Positions 34,619-42,644 of a DNA stretch of 64,000 bases are shown piece by piece. Position 1 is the stretch's first letter; each line of letters starts with the position of its first letter. The translations under genes were made by a program, and so were the position numbers. The DNA comes from Crossiella sp. SN42 (GTDB taxonomy: Bacteria; Actinomycetota; Actinomycetes; Mycobacteriales; Pseudonocardiaceae). The stretch covers positions 62,001 to 126,000 of the forward strand of contig NZ_JAMHIV010000014.1 in NCBI RefSeq assembly GCF_023897065.1, in the 5' to 3' direction. The notes beneath the pieces were generated by a model. The model was given only the letters and a program-made list of their open reading frames with translations, had not been told where the DNA came from and did no database searches.

Positions 34619-36271
34619 TTACTCGGAAATCGTCCAGTCGCCGATCTGGTGCCAGTCGGACCAGCCCTTGCCGTGCGGGTGCCAGGTGTGCAGCAGCTCA
34701 CCCTTGGCGCCGCGGGCGAAGACCTCCACGGTCTGGATGTGCGGCTGGTAGACCGGCACCGGGACGCCGGTGAACTTCCAGTCCGGGTGCAGGACCTCCC
34801 ACTGCGACCAGCCCTCGCCCCTGGGGTGCCACAGGTGCATCAGGGCGCCGCTGTCACCGCGGGCGAACACCTCGGTGGTCTTCGTGCTCGGGTCGTAGAC
34901 CGCGGTGGGGTCACTGGCCAGCTTCCAGTCCGGGCGGATGGCCTCGTAGGCGGTCCAGCCCTCACCGGGGGCGTGCCAGGTGTGGATCAGCTCGTTGCCC
35001 GCGCCCCTGACGAAGATCTCCACCGTCTTGGTGCTGGCCTCGTACAGCGCGAAGGGCTGGCCGGTGATCTTGACGTCGGCGTTGATGGCCTCCCAGTCCG
35101 ACCAGCCGCTGCCCAGGTGGTGCCAGGTGTGCATGAGCTCGCCCTGGGCGCCGCGGGCGAAGACCTCGGTGGTCTTGGTGCCGGGCTCGTAGATCGCCAC
35201 CGGGTCCCCGGTGAGCTGCCAGTTCGGGCCGATGACCTCCCACTGCGCCCAGCCGTTGCCGGGCTCGTGCCAGGTGTGGATCAGCTCGTTGGCGGCGTTG
35301 CGGGCGAAGACCTCGCTGGTCTTGCTGTGCACGTTGTAGACGGCCACCGGCTCGCCGACGATCTTCTGGCCGCCGTGGATCGGCTCCCAGTTCGTCCAGC
35401 CCTTGCCGTGCTCGTGCCAGGTGTGCACCAGCTCGTTGTTCATGTTCCTGGCGAAGACCTCGGTGGTCTTGGTGTCCTCCTCGTAGAGGGAGACCGGGTT
35501 GCTGGCCAGCTTGTAGTCGGGCTGGTGCGCCTCCCACGGCGCCCACTTGCCGCCGGTGTTCCACACGTGGGTCATCTCCTGCCCGCCGCCGCGAGCGAAG
35601 ACCTCGGTGGTCTTGGTGTTGTTCTGGTAGACCGCGCGGCTGGAGCCGGTGGCCGGGCCGTCGTCCAGCGCGGAGCCGTCACCCGCGCCGGGCGGGGAGA
35701 CGTAGCCGGAGATCAGCCAGTCGCCGCCGCCGGAGACCGCGGTCCGCGGGTCCAGGGTCCAGGCCACCACCTTGCTGTTGGTGGAACCCGCCTTGCCGAA
35801 GTTGCCGTTGACCGTGGTCAGCCGCCCGTCGGCGTGCACCGCGGTGACGATGGCGACATGCCCGCCGGTGGCCCGTCCCGGCGGGCCGAACACCGCGACG
35901 TCGCCGGGCTGTGGGTTGCCGCCGTTGGCGGAGCGTGGTTTGAACAGGCCGTGCTGCTGCCCCCATAGACCCACCTCGCGAGCCACGAAGGTGGTGGGCA
36001 CCGGACTCACGCCCGCCTGTCGCCAGGTCCAAGCGGTGAACATGGCGCACCAGTCCAGCCGCGGGCAGGACGGGCTGTACTTCCCGCACTGGGCCGCGGT
36101 GACGCCGATTTCCCCGTTGGCCGCGTCCACGATTCGCTGCCGGATCGGCGAGAGCGCCTGGGTGCTCGCCGAAGCGCTCGTCTCGGCGAAGGCCGTTGTG
36201 GCTAATGTGGTGATTCCGCTGCCGGTCAATGCCACCACCGCCGCCAGTGTGGCCAGTAACTTCCTGCTCAT
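34619..36271 (-). CDS. Secreted CHAP-domain hydrolase with seven-repeat propeller
   Basis: The ATG at 36271 gives 550 residues and a signal peptide (ATLAAVVALTGSGITTLATT). The CHAP domain has its Cys in LDWCAMFTAWTWRQAGV and His in GGHVAIVTAVHADG, so it is a Cys amidase or endopeptidase acting on peptidoglycan. From about residue 208, seven repeats nearly match those of the next gene (KTTEVFARN, ELVHTWHEHGKGW). It lies 77 bp upstream of that gene on the same strand. The pair looks like a duplicated propeller joined to two different catalytic domains. Its upstream region has 11-bp-spaced repeats like SARP sites. Confidence 0.87.
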   Translation of the reverse strand: MSRKLLATLAAVVALTGSGITTLATTAFAETSASASTQALSPIRQRIVDAANGEIGVTAAQCGKYSPSCPRLDWCAMFTAWTWRQAGVSPVPTTFVAREVGLWGQQHGLFKPRSANGGNPQPGDVAVFGPPGRATGGHVAIVTAVHADGRLTTVNGNFGKAGSTNSKVVAWTLDPRTAVSGGGDWLISGYVSPPGAGDGSALDDGPATGSSRAVYQNNTKTTEVFARGGGQEMTHVWNTGGKWAPWEAHQPDYKLASNPVSLYEEDTKTTEVFARNMNNELVHTWHEHGKGWTNWEPIHGGQKIVGEPVAVYNVHSKTSEVFARNAANELIHTWHEPGNGWAQWEVIGPNWQLTGDPVAIYEPGTKTTEVFARGAQGELMHTWHHLGSGWSDWEAINADVKITGQPFALYEASTKTVEIFVRGAGNELIHTWHAPGEGWTAYEAIRPDWKLASDPTAVYDPSTKTTEVFARGDSGALMHLWHPRGEGWSQWEVLHPDWKFTGVPVPVYQPHIQTVEVFARGAKGELLHTWHPHGKGWSDWHQIGDWTISE

Positions 36272-36329
36272 TTCGTTTTTGCCCCTAGGTCCTGTGGTTC
36301 TCGCTGTTGGGAGAAAGGTAGGAAGGGGT

Positions 36330-36373
36330 GCTGCAAGAACCCGTGCAGTCCGCTGCAAGGACGCTGTAGAAGA
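36330..36373. promoter_or_regulatory. 11-bp-periodic direct repeats, candidate SARP site
   Basis: GCTGCAAG occurs at 36330 and 36352, and GCTGTAGA follows at 36363. Spacings are 22 and 11 bases; the unit at 36341 is degenerate. SARP regulators bind direct heptamers in 11-bp register. The array is 59 bp upstream of the CHAP-propeller gene and 138 bp before the AfsR-type gene. Confidence 0.5.
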
Positions 36374-36510
36374 ACTTTCAACGCAGGTCACACCATCCGG
36401 CCGCTTGATCTCGACCCCTCCGGCGGGTTTGACTGTCTCCCGGTGACGACCTGTCGCTTCTGGGGGGCGTGGGCACTGTCAACCACGGTTTGTCCACGTG
36501 GAGGCGACGA

Positions 36511-39500
36511 GTGCGTTTCGAACTGCTTGGCCCGGTGCGAGTGCTGGACGACGACGGCGACGAGGTGGGTGTCGGCGGTCCCAAGCCCCGGGTGTTGCTG
36601 GCGGCGTTGTTGCTGGCCAGGGGCCGGATGGTGCCCGCGGACCGGCTGCTGCGGATCCTGTGGGACGACAACCCGCCGGAGACCGCGGGCGGGGTGCTGC
36701 AGTCCTATGTGGCCCGGCTGCGCCGCTCGTTCAAGGACGCCGCGGGTGCGGCGGCCCCGGTGCTGGCCACCCGGCCGCCGGGCTACCTGCTGGAACCGGG
36801 CGGGGCCACCCTGGACCTGGCCGAGTTCGAGCGACTGACCGCCCAGGGCAGGCGGGAGATCGCCGACGGCGCGGCCGAGGCCGCGGCGGCGACCCTGGCC
36901 GGGGCGCTCGCGCTGTGGCAGGGACCGGCGCTGTCCGGGCTGCCGGGACTGTTCAGCGAGACCGAGGCGGCCCGGCTGGACGACCTGCGCTGGACCGCGG
37001 TGGAGGACCGGGCCGAGGCGCTGCTCGCGCTCGGCCGCGGCGCCGAGGTGGCCGGGGAGCTGAGCCCGCTGGTGGCCGATGTGCCGCTGCGCCAGCGCTT
37101 ACGCGGGCAGCTCATGCTCGCGCTGTTCCGCGCTGGGCGGCAGGACACCGCGCTGGAGGTCTACCAGCAGGGCAGGCGGGCCATGGTGGAGCAGCTGGGC
37201 CTGGAACCGGGGCCGGAGCTGCAACGCCTGCAGGAGGCCATCGTCCGCTGCGACGAGAGCCTGCACACCGCACCCGGCGCCGCGCCGGTGGTGGCCACCC
37301 CCCGGCCGGCCGCGGACTGGACCACACCCGGTCAGCTGCCGCCGGACATCGCCGACTTCATCGGCCGCGCCGAGCACATCGCCACCCTGCGCGCCGCGCT
37401 CACCGCGGCCGGCCGGCGGGCCACGCCGATCTGCCTGATCAGCGGCATGTCCGGGGTCGGCAAGTCCACCCTGGCGGTCCGGGTCGCGCACGAGGTGCGG
37501 GCGGAGTTCCCGGACGGGCAGCTCTACGTGGACCTCAACGCGGTCGAGCGCGCGCACCTGCCGGTCACCGAGGTGCTGGCCCGGTTCCTGCGCGCCACCG
37601 GGCTGCCCACCGCCGAACTGCCGGAGTCCACCGAGGAACGGCTCAGCCTGTTCCGCACCCGGCTGGCCGCCCGGCGGGTGCTGCTGGTGCTGGACAACGT
37701 CACCGACCTGCCGCAGCTCAACCTGCTCACCCCCGGCGCGGCGGGCTGCGGGGTGCTGGTCACCTCCCGGCGGCGGCTGCTCGGCGTGCCCGGCGCGGTC
37801 GGCGTGGAACTGGATGCGCTGCGCCCGGCCGAGGCGGTGGAACTGCTCGGCGCGGTCGCGGGTGGGGCCAGGGTGGACGCGGATCTGGAAGCGGCGCAAC
37901 GGGTCTGCGAGCTCAGTGGCGGGCTGCCGCTGGCCGTGCGCACCGCGGGGGCCAAGCTCGTCTTCCGTCCACAGTGGACACTTCGGCAGCTGGTGGACCG
38001 GCTCGACGACGAACGCCGCCGCCTGGACGAGCTGGCCGTCGGCGATCTCAAGGTGCGGCCCAGCATCGGCCTGGCCGTGCGCGGCCTGCCCGCCGACGCC
38101 CAGCGCGCCTTCTGGCGGCTGAGCCTGCTGGACCTGCCCACCTTCCCGAGCTGGGTGCTCGGCGCGGCCCTGGACCTGCCGCCCGCCGCGGCCGAGGCGC
38201 TGCTGGACGAGCTGCTCGACGGCTACCTGGTCGACTTCGCCGGGGTGGACCGGGCCGGGCAGGCCCGCTACCGCATCCACGACCTGGTGCGGCTGCTCGG
38301 CCGCGAACTGGGCGAGAGCGCCGAGACCGAGGACGACCGGCGGGCCCTGCTCACCAGGGTCATCTCCGGCTGGCTGGCCCTGGTGCGCAAGGCATCCACC
38401 GAGGTGCCCTCCGGCGCGCTGCCGCTGCTGCCGGTGGTGGAGCTGGACTGGACGCCCCCGGAGGACGCGCTGCGGGCCGCGGCGGGCGCGCCGGGGGAGT
38501 GGATCGAGACCGAACAGCTCGGGCTCACCATCAGCATCGAACAGGCCACCGCCGTCGGACTCGGCGTGCCTGCCTGCGCGCTGGCCTCCGCGCTGCTGTC
38601 CTTCCTCACCGCTCGGCAGCAGTTCGCCGAGTGGCTGCGCGCCCGCAAGGTCGCCCTGGAGGCGCTGCGCCGGGCCGAGGACCGGCGGGCCGAGGCCGCG
38701 CTGCTGGTCGGGCTGGGCCACTTCTGCTACGAGCGGGAGCGGTTCACCGAGGCGGGCGAGCACTTCGAGCAGGCCATCAGCCGCTTCGAGCTGGACGGCC
38801 AGCAGCGCGGGGTGGCCATCGCCCGCTCCGGCCTGGCCACCGTGCGCGGCGAGCAGGGCCGTTTCGCCGAGGCGCTGGACCTGCTCGCCCTGGCCCGCCC
38901 GGCCCTGGCCGAGGCCGGGGACGCCGAAGGCCTGGCCTACCTGGACAACCGCACCGCGCGGATGCACCTGGAGCTCGGCTCCTTCGAGGCCGCGCTGAGT
39001 GTCGGCGAGCGGGTGCTCAGCGCCTACCGGGAACTGGACAACCGGCGCGGGCAGGCCTGGGCGCTGCGCAGCCTCGGCCTGGTGCACCGGGCGATGGGCC
39101 AGTGGCGGCGGGCCGCCGAGCTCAGCGGGGAGTCGCTGACCCTCTTCGGCGCCACCGGCGACCGGCTTGGCGCGGCCTACGCCCAGCAGGCCCTGGCCAA
39201 GGCGCTGCTGCGACTGGGCGAGACCGAGCGGGCCCGGCCGCTGCTGGACGACGCGCTGGCCACGGTCACCGCGCTGCGCGATGACTTCGGGCAGGCGCTG
39301 CTGCTGCGCACCCTGGCCGAGCTGTGCCTGGCCACCGGCGCGCTCTCGGCCGCCGCGGCCTACGTGCAGGAGGCCGAGCTCCGTTGGCGCGGCCTGGACA
39401 TGGCGCTGTGGCGGGCCCGCACCCTGCTCACCTGGGCCGAGCTGGACCGCCGCCGCGGCTTCGCCGCCGATGCCGAGACCAGGCAGGCCGAGGCGCTGCG

Positions 39501-39624
39501 GATCTTCGCCGAGCTGGGCAGCCGGGAGGCGGGCGAGCACCGGTCCGTGCCTGCCGCCCGCCGGGAGTCGCCGGAGGAGCGGCCGGGGCCGGTGGCTCAG
39601 GGCGCGGCCAGCCCGGCGCGGTAG
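36511..39624 (+). CDS. AfsR/SARP-family regulator with NB-ARC and TPR domains
   Basis: The GTG at 36511, with GGAGG eight bases upstream, gives 1037 residues. The order is an OmpR-like winged helix (VLLAALLLARGRMVPADRLL), a BTAD domain (to about 265), an NB-ARC ATPase with P-loop GMSGVGKST at about 311-319 and LLVLDNVTDLPQ, then TPR-like helices (about 700-1010). Such proteins switch on secondary-metabolite or developmental genes. No biosynthetic cluster is beside it; the divergent wall-hydrolase gene with SARP-like repeats is the nearest target. Its stop overlaps the opposing response regulator by 28 bp. Confidence 0.92.
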   Translation: MRFELLGPVRVLDDDGDEVGVGGPKPRVLLAALLLARGRMVPADRLLRILWDDNPPETAGGVLQSYVARLRRSFKDAAGAAAPVLATRPPGYLLEPGGATLDLAEFERLTAQGRREIADGAAEAAAATLAGALALWQGPALSGLPGLFSETEAARLDDLRWTAVEDRAEALLALGRGAEVAGELSPLVADVPLRQRLRGQLMLALFRAGRQDTALEVYQQGRRAMVEQLGLEPGPELQRLQEAIVRCDESLHTAPGAAPVVATPRPAADWTTPGQLPPDIADFIGRAEHIATLRAALTAAGRRATPICLISGMSGVGKSTLAVRVAHEVRAEFPDGQLYVDLNAVERAHLPVTEVLARFLRATGLPTAELPESTEERLSLFRTRLAARRVLLVLDNVTDLPQLNLLTPGAAGCGVLVTSRRRLLGVPGAVGVELDALRPAEAVELLGAVAGGARVDADLEAAQRVCELSGGLPLAVRTAGAKLVFRPQWTLRQLVDRLDDERRRLDELAVGDLKVRPSIGLAVRGLPADAQRAFWRLSLLDLPTFPSWVLGAALDLPPAAAEALLDELLDGYLVDFAGVDRAGQARYRIHDLVRLLGRELGESAETEDDRRALLTRVISGWLALVRKASTEVPSGALPLLPVVELDWTPPEDALRAAAGAPGEWIETEQLGLTISIEQATAVGLGVPACALASALLSFLTARQQFAEWLRARKVALEALRRAEDRRAEAALLVGLGHFCYERERFTEAGEHFEQAISRFELDGQQRGVAIARSGLATVRGEQGRFAEALDLLALARPALAEAGDAEGLAYLDNRTARMHLELGSFEAALSVGERVLSAYRELDNRRGQAWALRSLGLVHRAMGQWRRAAELSGESLTLFGATGDRLGAAYAQQALAKALLRLGETERARPLLDDALATVTALRDDFGQALLLRTLAELCLATGALSAAAAYVQEAELRWRGLDMALWRARTLLTWAELDRRRGFAADAETRQAEALRIFAELGSREAGEHRSVPAARRESPEERPGPVAQGAASPAR

Positions 39625-40244
39625 GCGTAGCGGGTGGCGTCGGCGCGGTTGCGGGCGCCGATCTTGGCGAAGGCGTTGTTGATGTGCGTCTTCACCGTGG
39701 CCTCGCTGATGAACAGGGCGCTGGCGATCTGCGGGTTGCTGCGGCCCTGCGCGATCAGCGTGAGCACCTCGGCCTCCCGCGCGGTCAGTCCGTCCGGCGG
39801 GCGGTGCGGTTTGGCCGGTTCCTGGCGGGTGAGCGCGGCGACCAGGCGCTGGGAGACCTCGGGCGCGAAGGTGGACTGGCCGGTGGCGGCGGCGCGCAGG
39901 GCGGCGGCGATCTCGGCGCGGCCGGCTTCCTTGGTCAGGTAGCCGCGGGCGCCGGCGCGCAGTGCGTCGGCGATGGAGTCGTCGTCGGCGTAGGTGGTCA
40001 GCACCAGCACCGCGACCCCCGGGAAGCGCTCGGTGATCAGGCGGGTGGCCTCGATCCCGTCCAGCACCGGCATCCGCAGGTCCATCAGCACGATGTCGGC
40101 CCCGCGCTCGGCCAGCAGCGCCAGCGCCTGCTCGCCGTCCCCGGCATCGCCCACCACCTCGATGTCCTCGACCAGCCCGAGCAGGGCGACCAGGCCCTCG
40201 CGCATGATCTGCTGGTCGTCGGCCACCAGCACCCTGATGGTCAT
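39597..40244 (-). CDS. NarL/LuxR-family response regulator (B)
   Basis: This is a 215-residue receiver (phospho-acceptor Asp55 in IVLMDLRMPV, Lys in GYLTKEAG) with a LuxR HTH (LTAREAEVLTLIAQGRSNPQ, then TVKTHINNAF). It overlaps the upstream kinase gene by four bases (ATGA) and is its cognate partner. Confidence 0.94.
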   Translation of the reverse strand: MTIRVLVADDQQIMREGLVALLGLVEDIEVVGDAGDGEQALALLAERGADIVLMDLRMPVLDGIEATRLITERFPGVAVLVLTTYADDDSIADALRAGARGYLTKEAGRAEIAAALRAAATGQSTFAPEVSQRLVAALTRQEPAKPHRPPDGLTAREAEVLTLIAQGRSNPQIASALFISEATVKTHINNAFAKIGARNRADATRYAYRAGLAAP

Positions 40245-41314
40245 TCCGGCACCTCCGCCCGCACCAGCCAGCCGTCCCCCGCCGGGCCCGCGGTGAGTGT
40301 GCCACCCAGCAGGGCCAGCCGTTCCCGCATCCCGGTCAGCCCGAACCCGCCGCCGGGCAGCTCCGTCCTCGGCGTGCCCGCCGCGTTGCGCACGGACAGC
40401 CGGACCGCATCGTCCACATAGGACAAATCGACCTCGACCGGTGCGCCCCCGGCGTGTTTGGCCGCGTTGGTCAGGGCCTCGCGGGCGGTGCGCTGCAAGG
40501 AGATCTCCGCGCCGGGGGAGAGCGGCCGGGTGCGCTCGCTGATGGTCAGCCGGACCGGGGTCTGGTGGTCCCGCCGGTGCGCCTCGACCAGCTCGGCCAG
40601 CGCCGAGGGCAGCGGGCGGACCTCCTCGCGCAGCGCGGACACCGCGGCCTTGGCCTCGGTCAGCCCCTCCACCGCCAGCCGCCGGGACCGGCGCACCCTG
40701 GCCAGCGCCGCCTCCGGGTCGCGGCCGTCGGCCAGCAGCGCCTCGGCCACCTCCAGCTGCACGGCCAGCGCGCCGAGGGAGTGCGCGAGCACGTCGTGCA
40801 GCTCGCGGGCGATCCGGGTGCGCTCGGTCTCGGCCAGCAGCCGGGCCGCCTGCGCGGTCTGCTGCCGGTGCTGCCGCTGCACCAGGCCGAGCAGGGTGAG
40901 CAGGGCGAAGACCGCCATGCTGCTCAGCACGGCCCCCGTGCCGCGCCCCCACAGCAGCCCGCCGGTGAGCACCAGCACCACGTCCACCGCGGCCAGGGTC
41001 AGCCCGGCCGGCACGCTGGCGGCGACGTGCGAGATGAACACCATGGCCGAGACCGCGGACATGGTGGTGGCCGAGGCCTCCGGCACGCCGACCACGCAGG
41101 CGCTCAGCAGCGAGCAGGCCGCCAGCGCGGCCAGCGCCCGCCGCGGCGAGCGTTTGGTCAGCGCCAGGAACACCAGCCAGCACAGGAAGGACGGTCCCAG
41201 CAGCAGCCAGGCCCACCAGGGCGTCTCCGGCGCGCTGAGCAGCGCGTACACCAGCAGCGCGGTGACCAGTACGTGCATGGCCCTGCGCTCGTGCAGGGTC
41301 GGCGGCGCGGTCAT
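40241..41314 (-). CDS. NarL-type sensor histidine kinase (B)
   Basis: The ATG at 41314 gives 357 residues with about five membrane segments in the first 145. The HisKA_3 box is RTRIARELHDVLAHSLGALA with His173, and the HATPase domain has REALTNAAKHAGGA and GFGLTGMRERLALLGG. The short loops suggest a membrane or envelope signal. A small membrane protein gene lies 26 bp upstream in the same direction and may be part of the operon. Confidence 0.93.
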   Translation of the reverse strand: MTAPPTLHERRAMHVLVTALLVYALLSAPETPWWAWLLLGPSFLCWLVFLALTKRSPRRALAALAACSLLSACVVGVPEASATTMSAVSAMVFISHVAASVPAGLTLAAVDVVLVLTGGLLWGRGTGAVLSSMAVFALLTLLGLVQRQHRQQTAQAARLLAETERTRIARELHDVLAHSLGALAVQLEVAEALLADGRDPEAALARVRRSRRLAVEGLTEAKAAVSALREEVRPLPSALAELVEAHRRDHQTPVRLTISERTRPLSPGAEISLQRTAREALTNAAKHAGGAPVEVDLSYVDDAVRLSVRNAAGTPRTELPGGGFGLTGMRERLALLGGTLTAGPAGDGWLVRAEVPE

Positions 41315-41340
41315 GGGGGCAGTCTGCGCGAGCCGGGCGG

Positions 41341-41826
41341 TCAGCGCCGCACCGGCTGGCCGACCCTGGCGGCCAGCACCAGCGACTGGGTGAGCAGGCT
41401 GGCCCCCAGCGTGAGCATGATCGCGCCGCCGCCGCTGGTCAGGGTCGCGCCGAAGCCGTGGCCGAGGAAGCCGAGCAGCACCCGCAGCCCGATGAACCCG
41501 GCCCACACGCCGAGCGCCGGGCCGCGCATCCTGGTGAAGATCCGGCCGTCCCGCAGCTGGACCTCGCTGGTCCGGCCCAGCCCGACCCCCGCGCCGAGGG
41601 CGAGCAGCAGGCCCAGCACCAGGAAGACCAGGTCGACCGGGGGGATGTGGTAGTCGGGGCCCAGCTTGTTCTTCAGCTGGAGCAGCCCGATGCCGGTGAG
41701 GATCGCCGGGCCGATCCACACGTCCTCGCCGTGCTTGGTCAGCTCGTGCCAGTTCATCCGGCGGGCGATCACGAAGGCCACGACGGCGAGGGCCAGGGCC
41801 CCGTTGACCAGGGTGCTCAGTGTCAT
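41341..41826 (-). CDS. Four-helix membrane protein upstream of kinase B
   Basis: This 161-residue hydrophobic protein has membrane segments at about 5-22, 40-52, 66-84, 107-122 and 130-150. No family name is certain; it resembles actinobacterial DUF1453-like proteins. It lies 18 bp after the TetR gene and 26 bp before the kinase, all on the reverse strand, so it may assist signal sensing. Confidence 0.7.
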   Translation of the reverse strand: MTLSTLVNGALALAVVAFVIARRMNWHELTKHGEDVWIGPAILTGIGLLQLKNKLGPDYHIPPVDLVFLVLGLLLALGAGVGLGRTSEVQLRDGRIFTRMRGPALGVWAGFIGLRVLLGFLGHGFGATLTSGGGAIMLTLGASLLTQSLVLAARVGQPVRR

Positions 41827-41844
41827 GGCACCAAGCTAGGAAGA

Positions 41845-42537
41845 TCAGGGGGTGGAGTTCGTGGGCTCAGGGGTGGACTCGGGGGTGGAGATCGAGCCGG
41901 GCGGCGGCCACTCCTGCTCGGGCACGCCGGGGAACAGCCGCCGCAGGTAGTAGTCGGCGGTGGCCATCGCCTCCGCGGGGGTGCTGTTGTCCAGCAGGAT
42001 GTCCGAGCCGAGCGAGTCGGCGACGCACCACAGCAGCATCGACTCCTTGTCCGGGTCGATGCCCGGCGCGGTGACCCCCTGCTCCTGGGCCGCGCGGATC
42101 ATGTCGGCGAAGAAGTTGAACAGCTTCGGCTGGCCCTGCAGGTAGATCCGGCGCAGCGAGGGCTCGTTCAGCGCGCGGATGAAGTAGGCGATGCCGACCA
42201 GGCGGCCGGTGCGGGTGTGCTCGTCGATGGGCAGCGTCTCGACGATGCAGGCGCGCAGCACCGCCCACGGCGGCGGGTCGCCTGCCAGTTCGCGGGCCAG
42301 CCGGGCGCGCACCCGGTCGCCGGTCTGCACGCTGCTGAACTCCAGCGCGAACTCCAGCATGTGGTCCTTGGTCTTGAAGTAGTGCTGCACCGAGCCCATC
42401 GAGACCCCGGCCTCGGCCGCCACGTCCCGCAGGCTCACCGCCTCCATGCCGTGCTTGGCGACGATCCGCCACAGCGCCTCGGCGATGTGCCGCCGACGTT
42501 CCTCGTGGTCAACCTGCTTGGGCACCGACAGCCACAC
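41845..42537 (-). CDS. TetR-family repressor (B)
   Basis: The start is taken as the GTG at 42537 (230 residues); other GTG starts are close. HTH: VSLRDVAAEAGVSMGSVQHY, then FKTKDHMLEFALEF. The C-terminal domain fits the TetR_C_6 type (BetI-like). It is divergent from the GT39 gene at 42645, and two inverted repeats lie between them, one directly ahead of its own start. It is probably self-regulated and a repressor of the GT39 operon. Confidence 0.87.
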   Translation of the reverse strand: MWLSVPKQVDHEERRRHIAEALWRIVAKHGMEAVSLRDVAAEAGVSMGSVQHYFKTKDHMLEFALEFSSVQTGDRVRARLARELAGDPPPWAVLRACIVETLPIDEHTRTGRLVGIAYFIRALNEPSLRRIYLQGQPKLFNFFADMIRAAQEQGVTAPGIDPDKESMLLWCVADSLGSDILLDNSTPAEAMATADYYLRRLFPGVPEQEWPPPGSISTPESTPEPTNSTP

Positions 42538-42543
42538 TTTCTT

Positions 42544-42557
42544 AATGCGGACGCATT
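42544..42557. promoter_or_regulatory. Inverted repeat AATGCG-GA-CGCATT
   Basis: A perfect 6-bp inverted repeat with a 2-base centre ends seven bases from the TetR (B) start. It shares GCATT with the second site at 42577-42602, so both may bind the same repressor. Confidence 0.4.
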
Positions 42558-42576
42558 GCAAAGGCTTCCGCGTCCC

Positions 42577-42602
42577 GGTTACCATGCACCCGCATTGTAA
42601 CC
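42577..42602. promoter_or_regulatory. 11-bp inverted repeat, candidate TetR operator
   Basis: GGTTACCATGC (42577-42587) and GCATTGTAACC (42592-42602) form an inverted repeat with ten of eleven positions paired and a 4-base spacer. It lies between the divergent TetR and GT39 genes, a typical operator size and place. Confidence 0.55.
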
Positions 42603-42644
42603 GGCCGGGAGCCGGGACATCAGGGGATCAACTGGGGAGTTGTG

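Noticed and set aside
36511-39624. Marker of a secondary-metabolite cluster
   Set aside because: No PKS, NRPS, terpene or RiPP genes lie within the window.
37099-40305. Long antisense open frame of 1068 codons
   Set aside because: It is a shadow of the AfsR-type and response regulator genes, with low-complexity composition and no motif.
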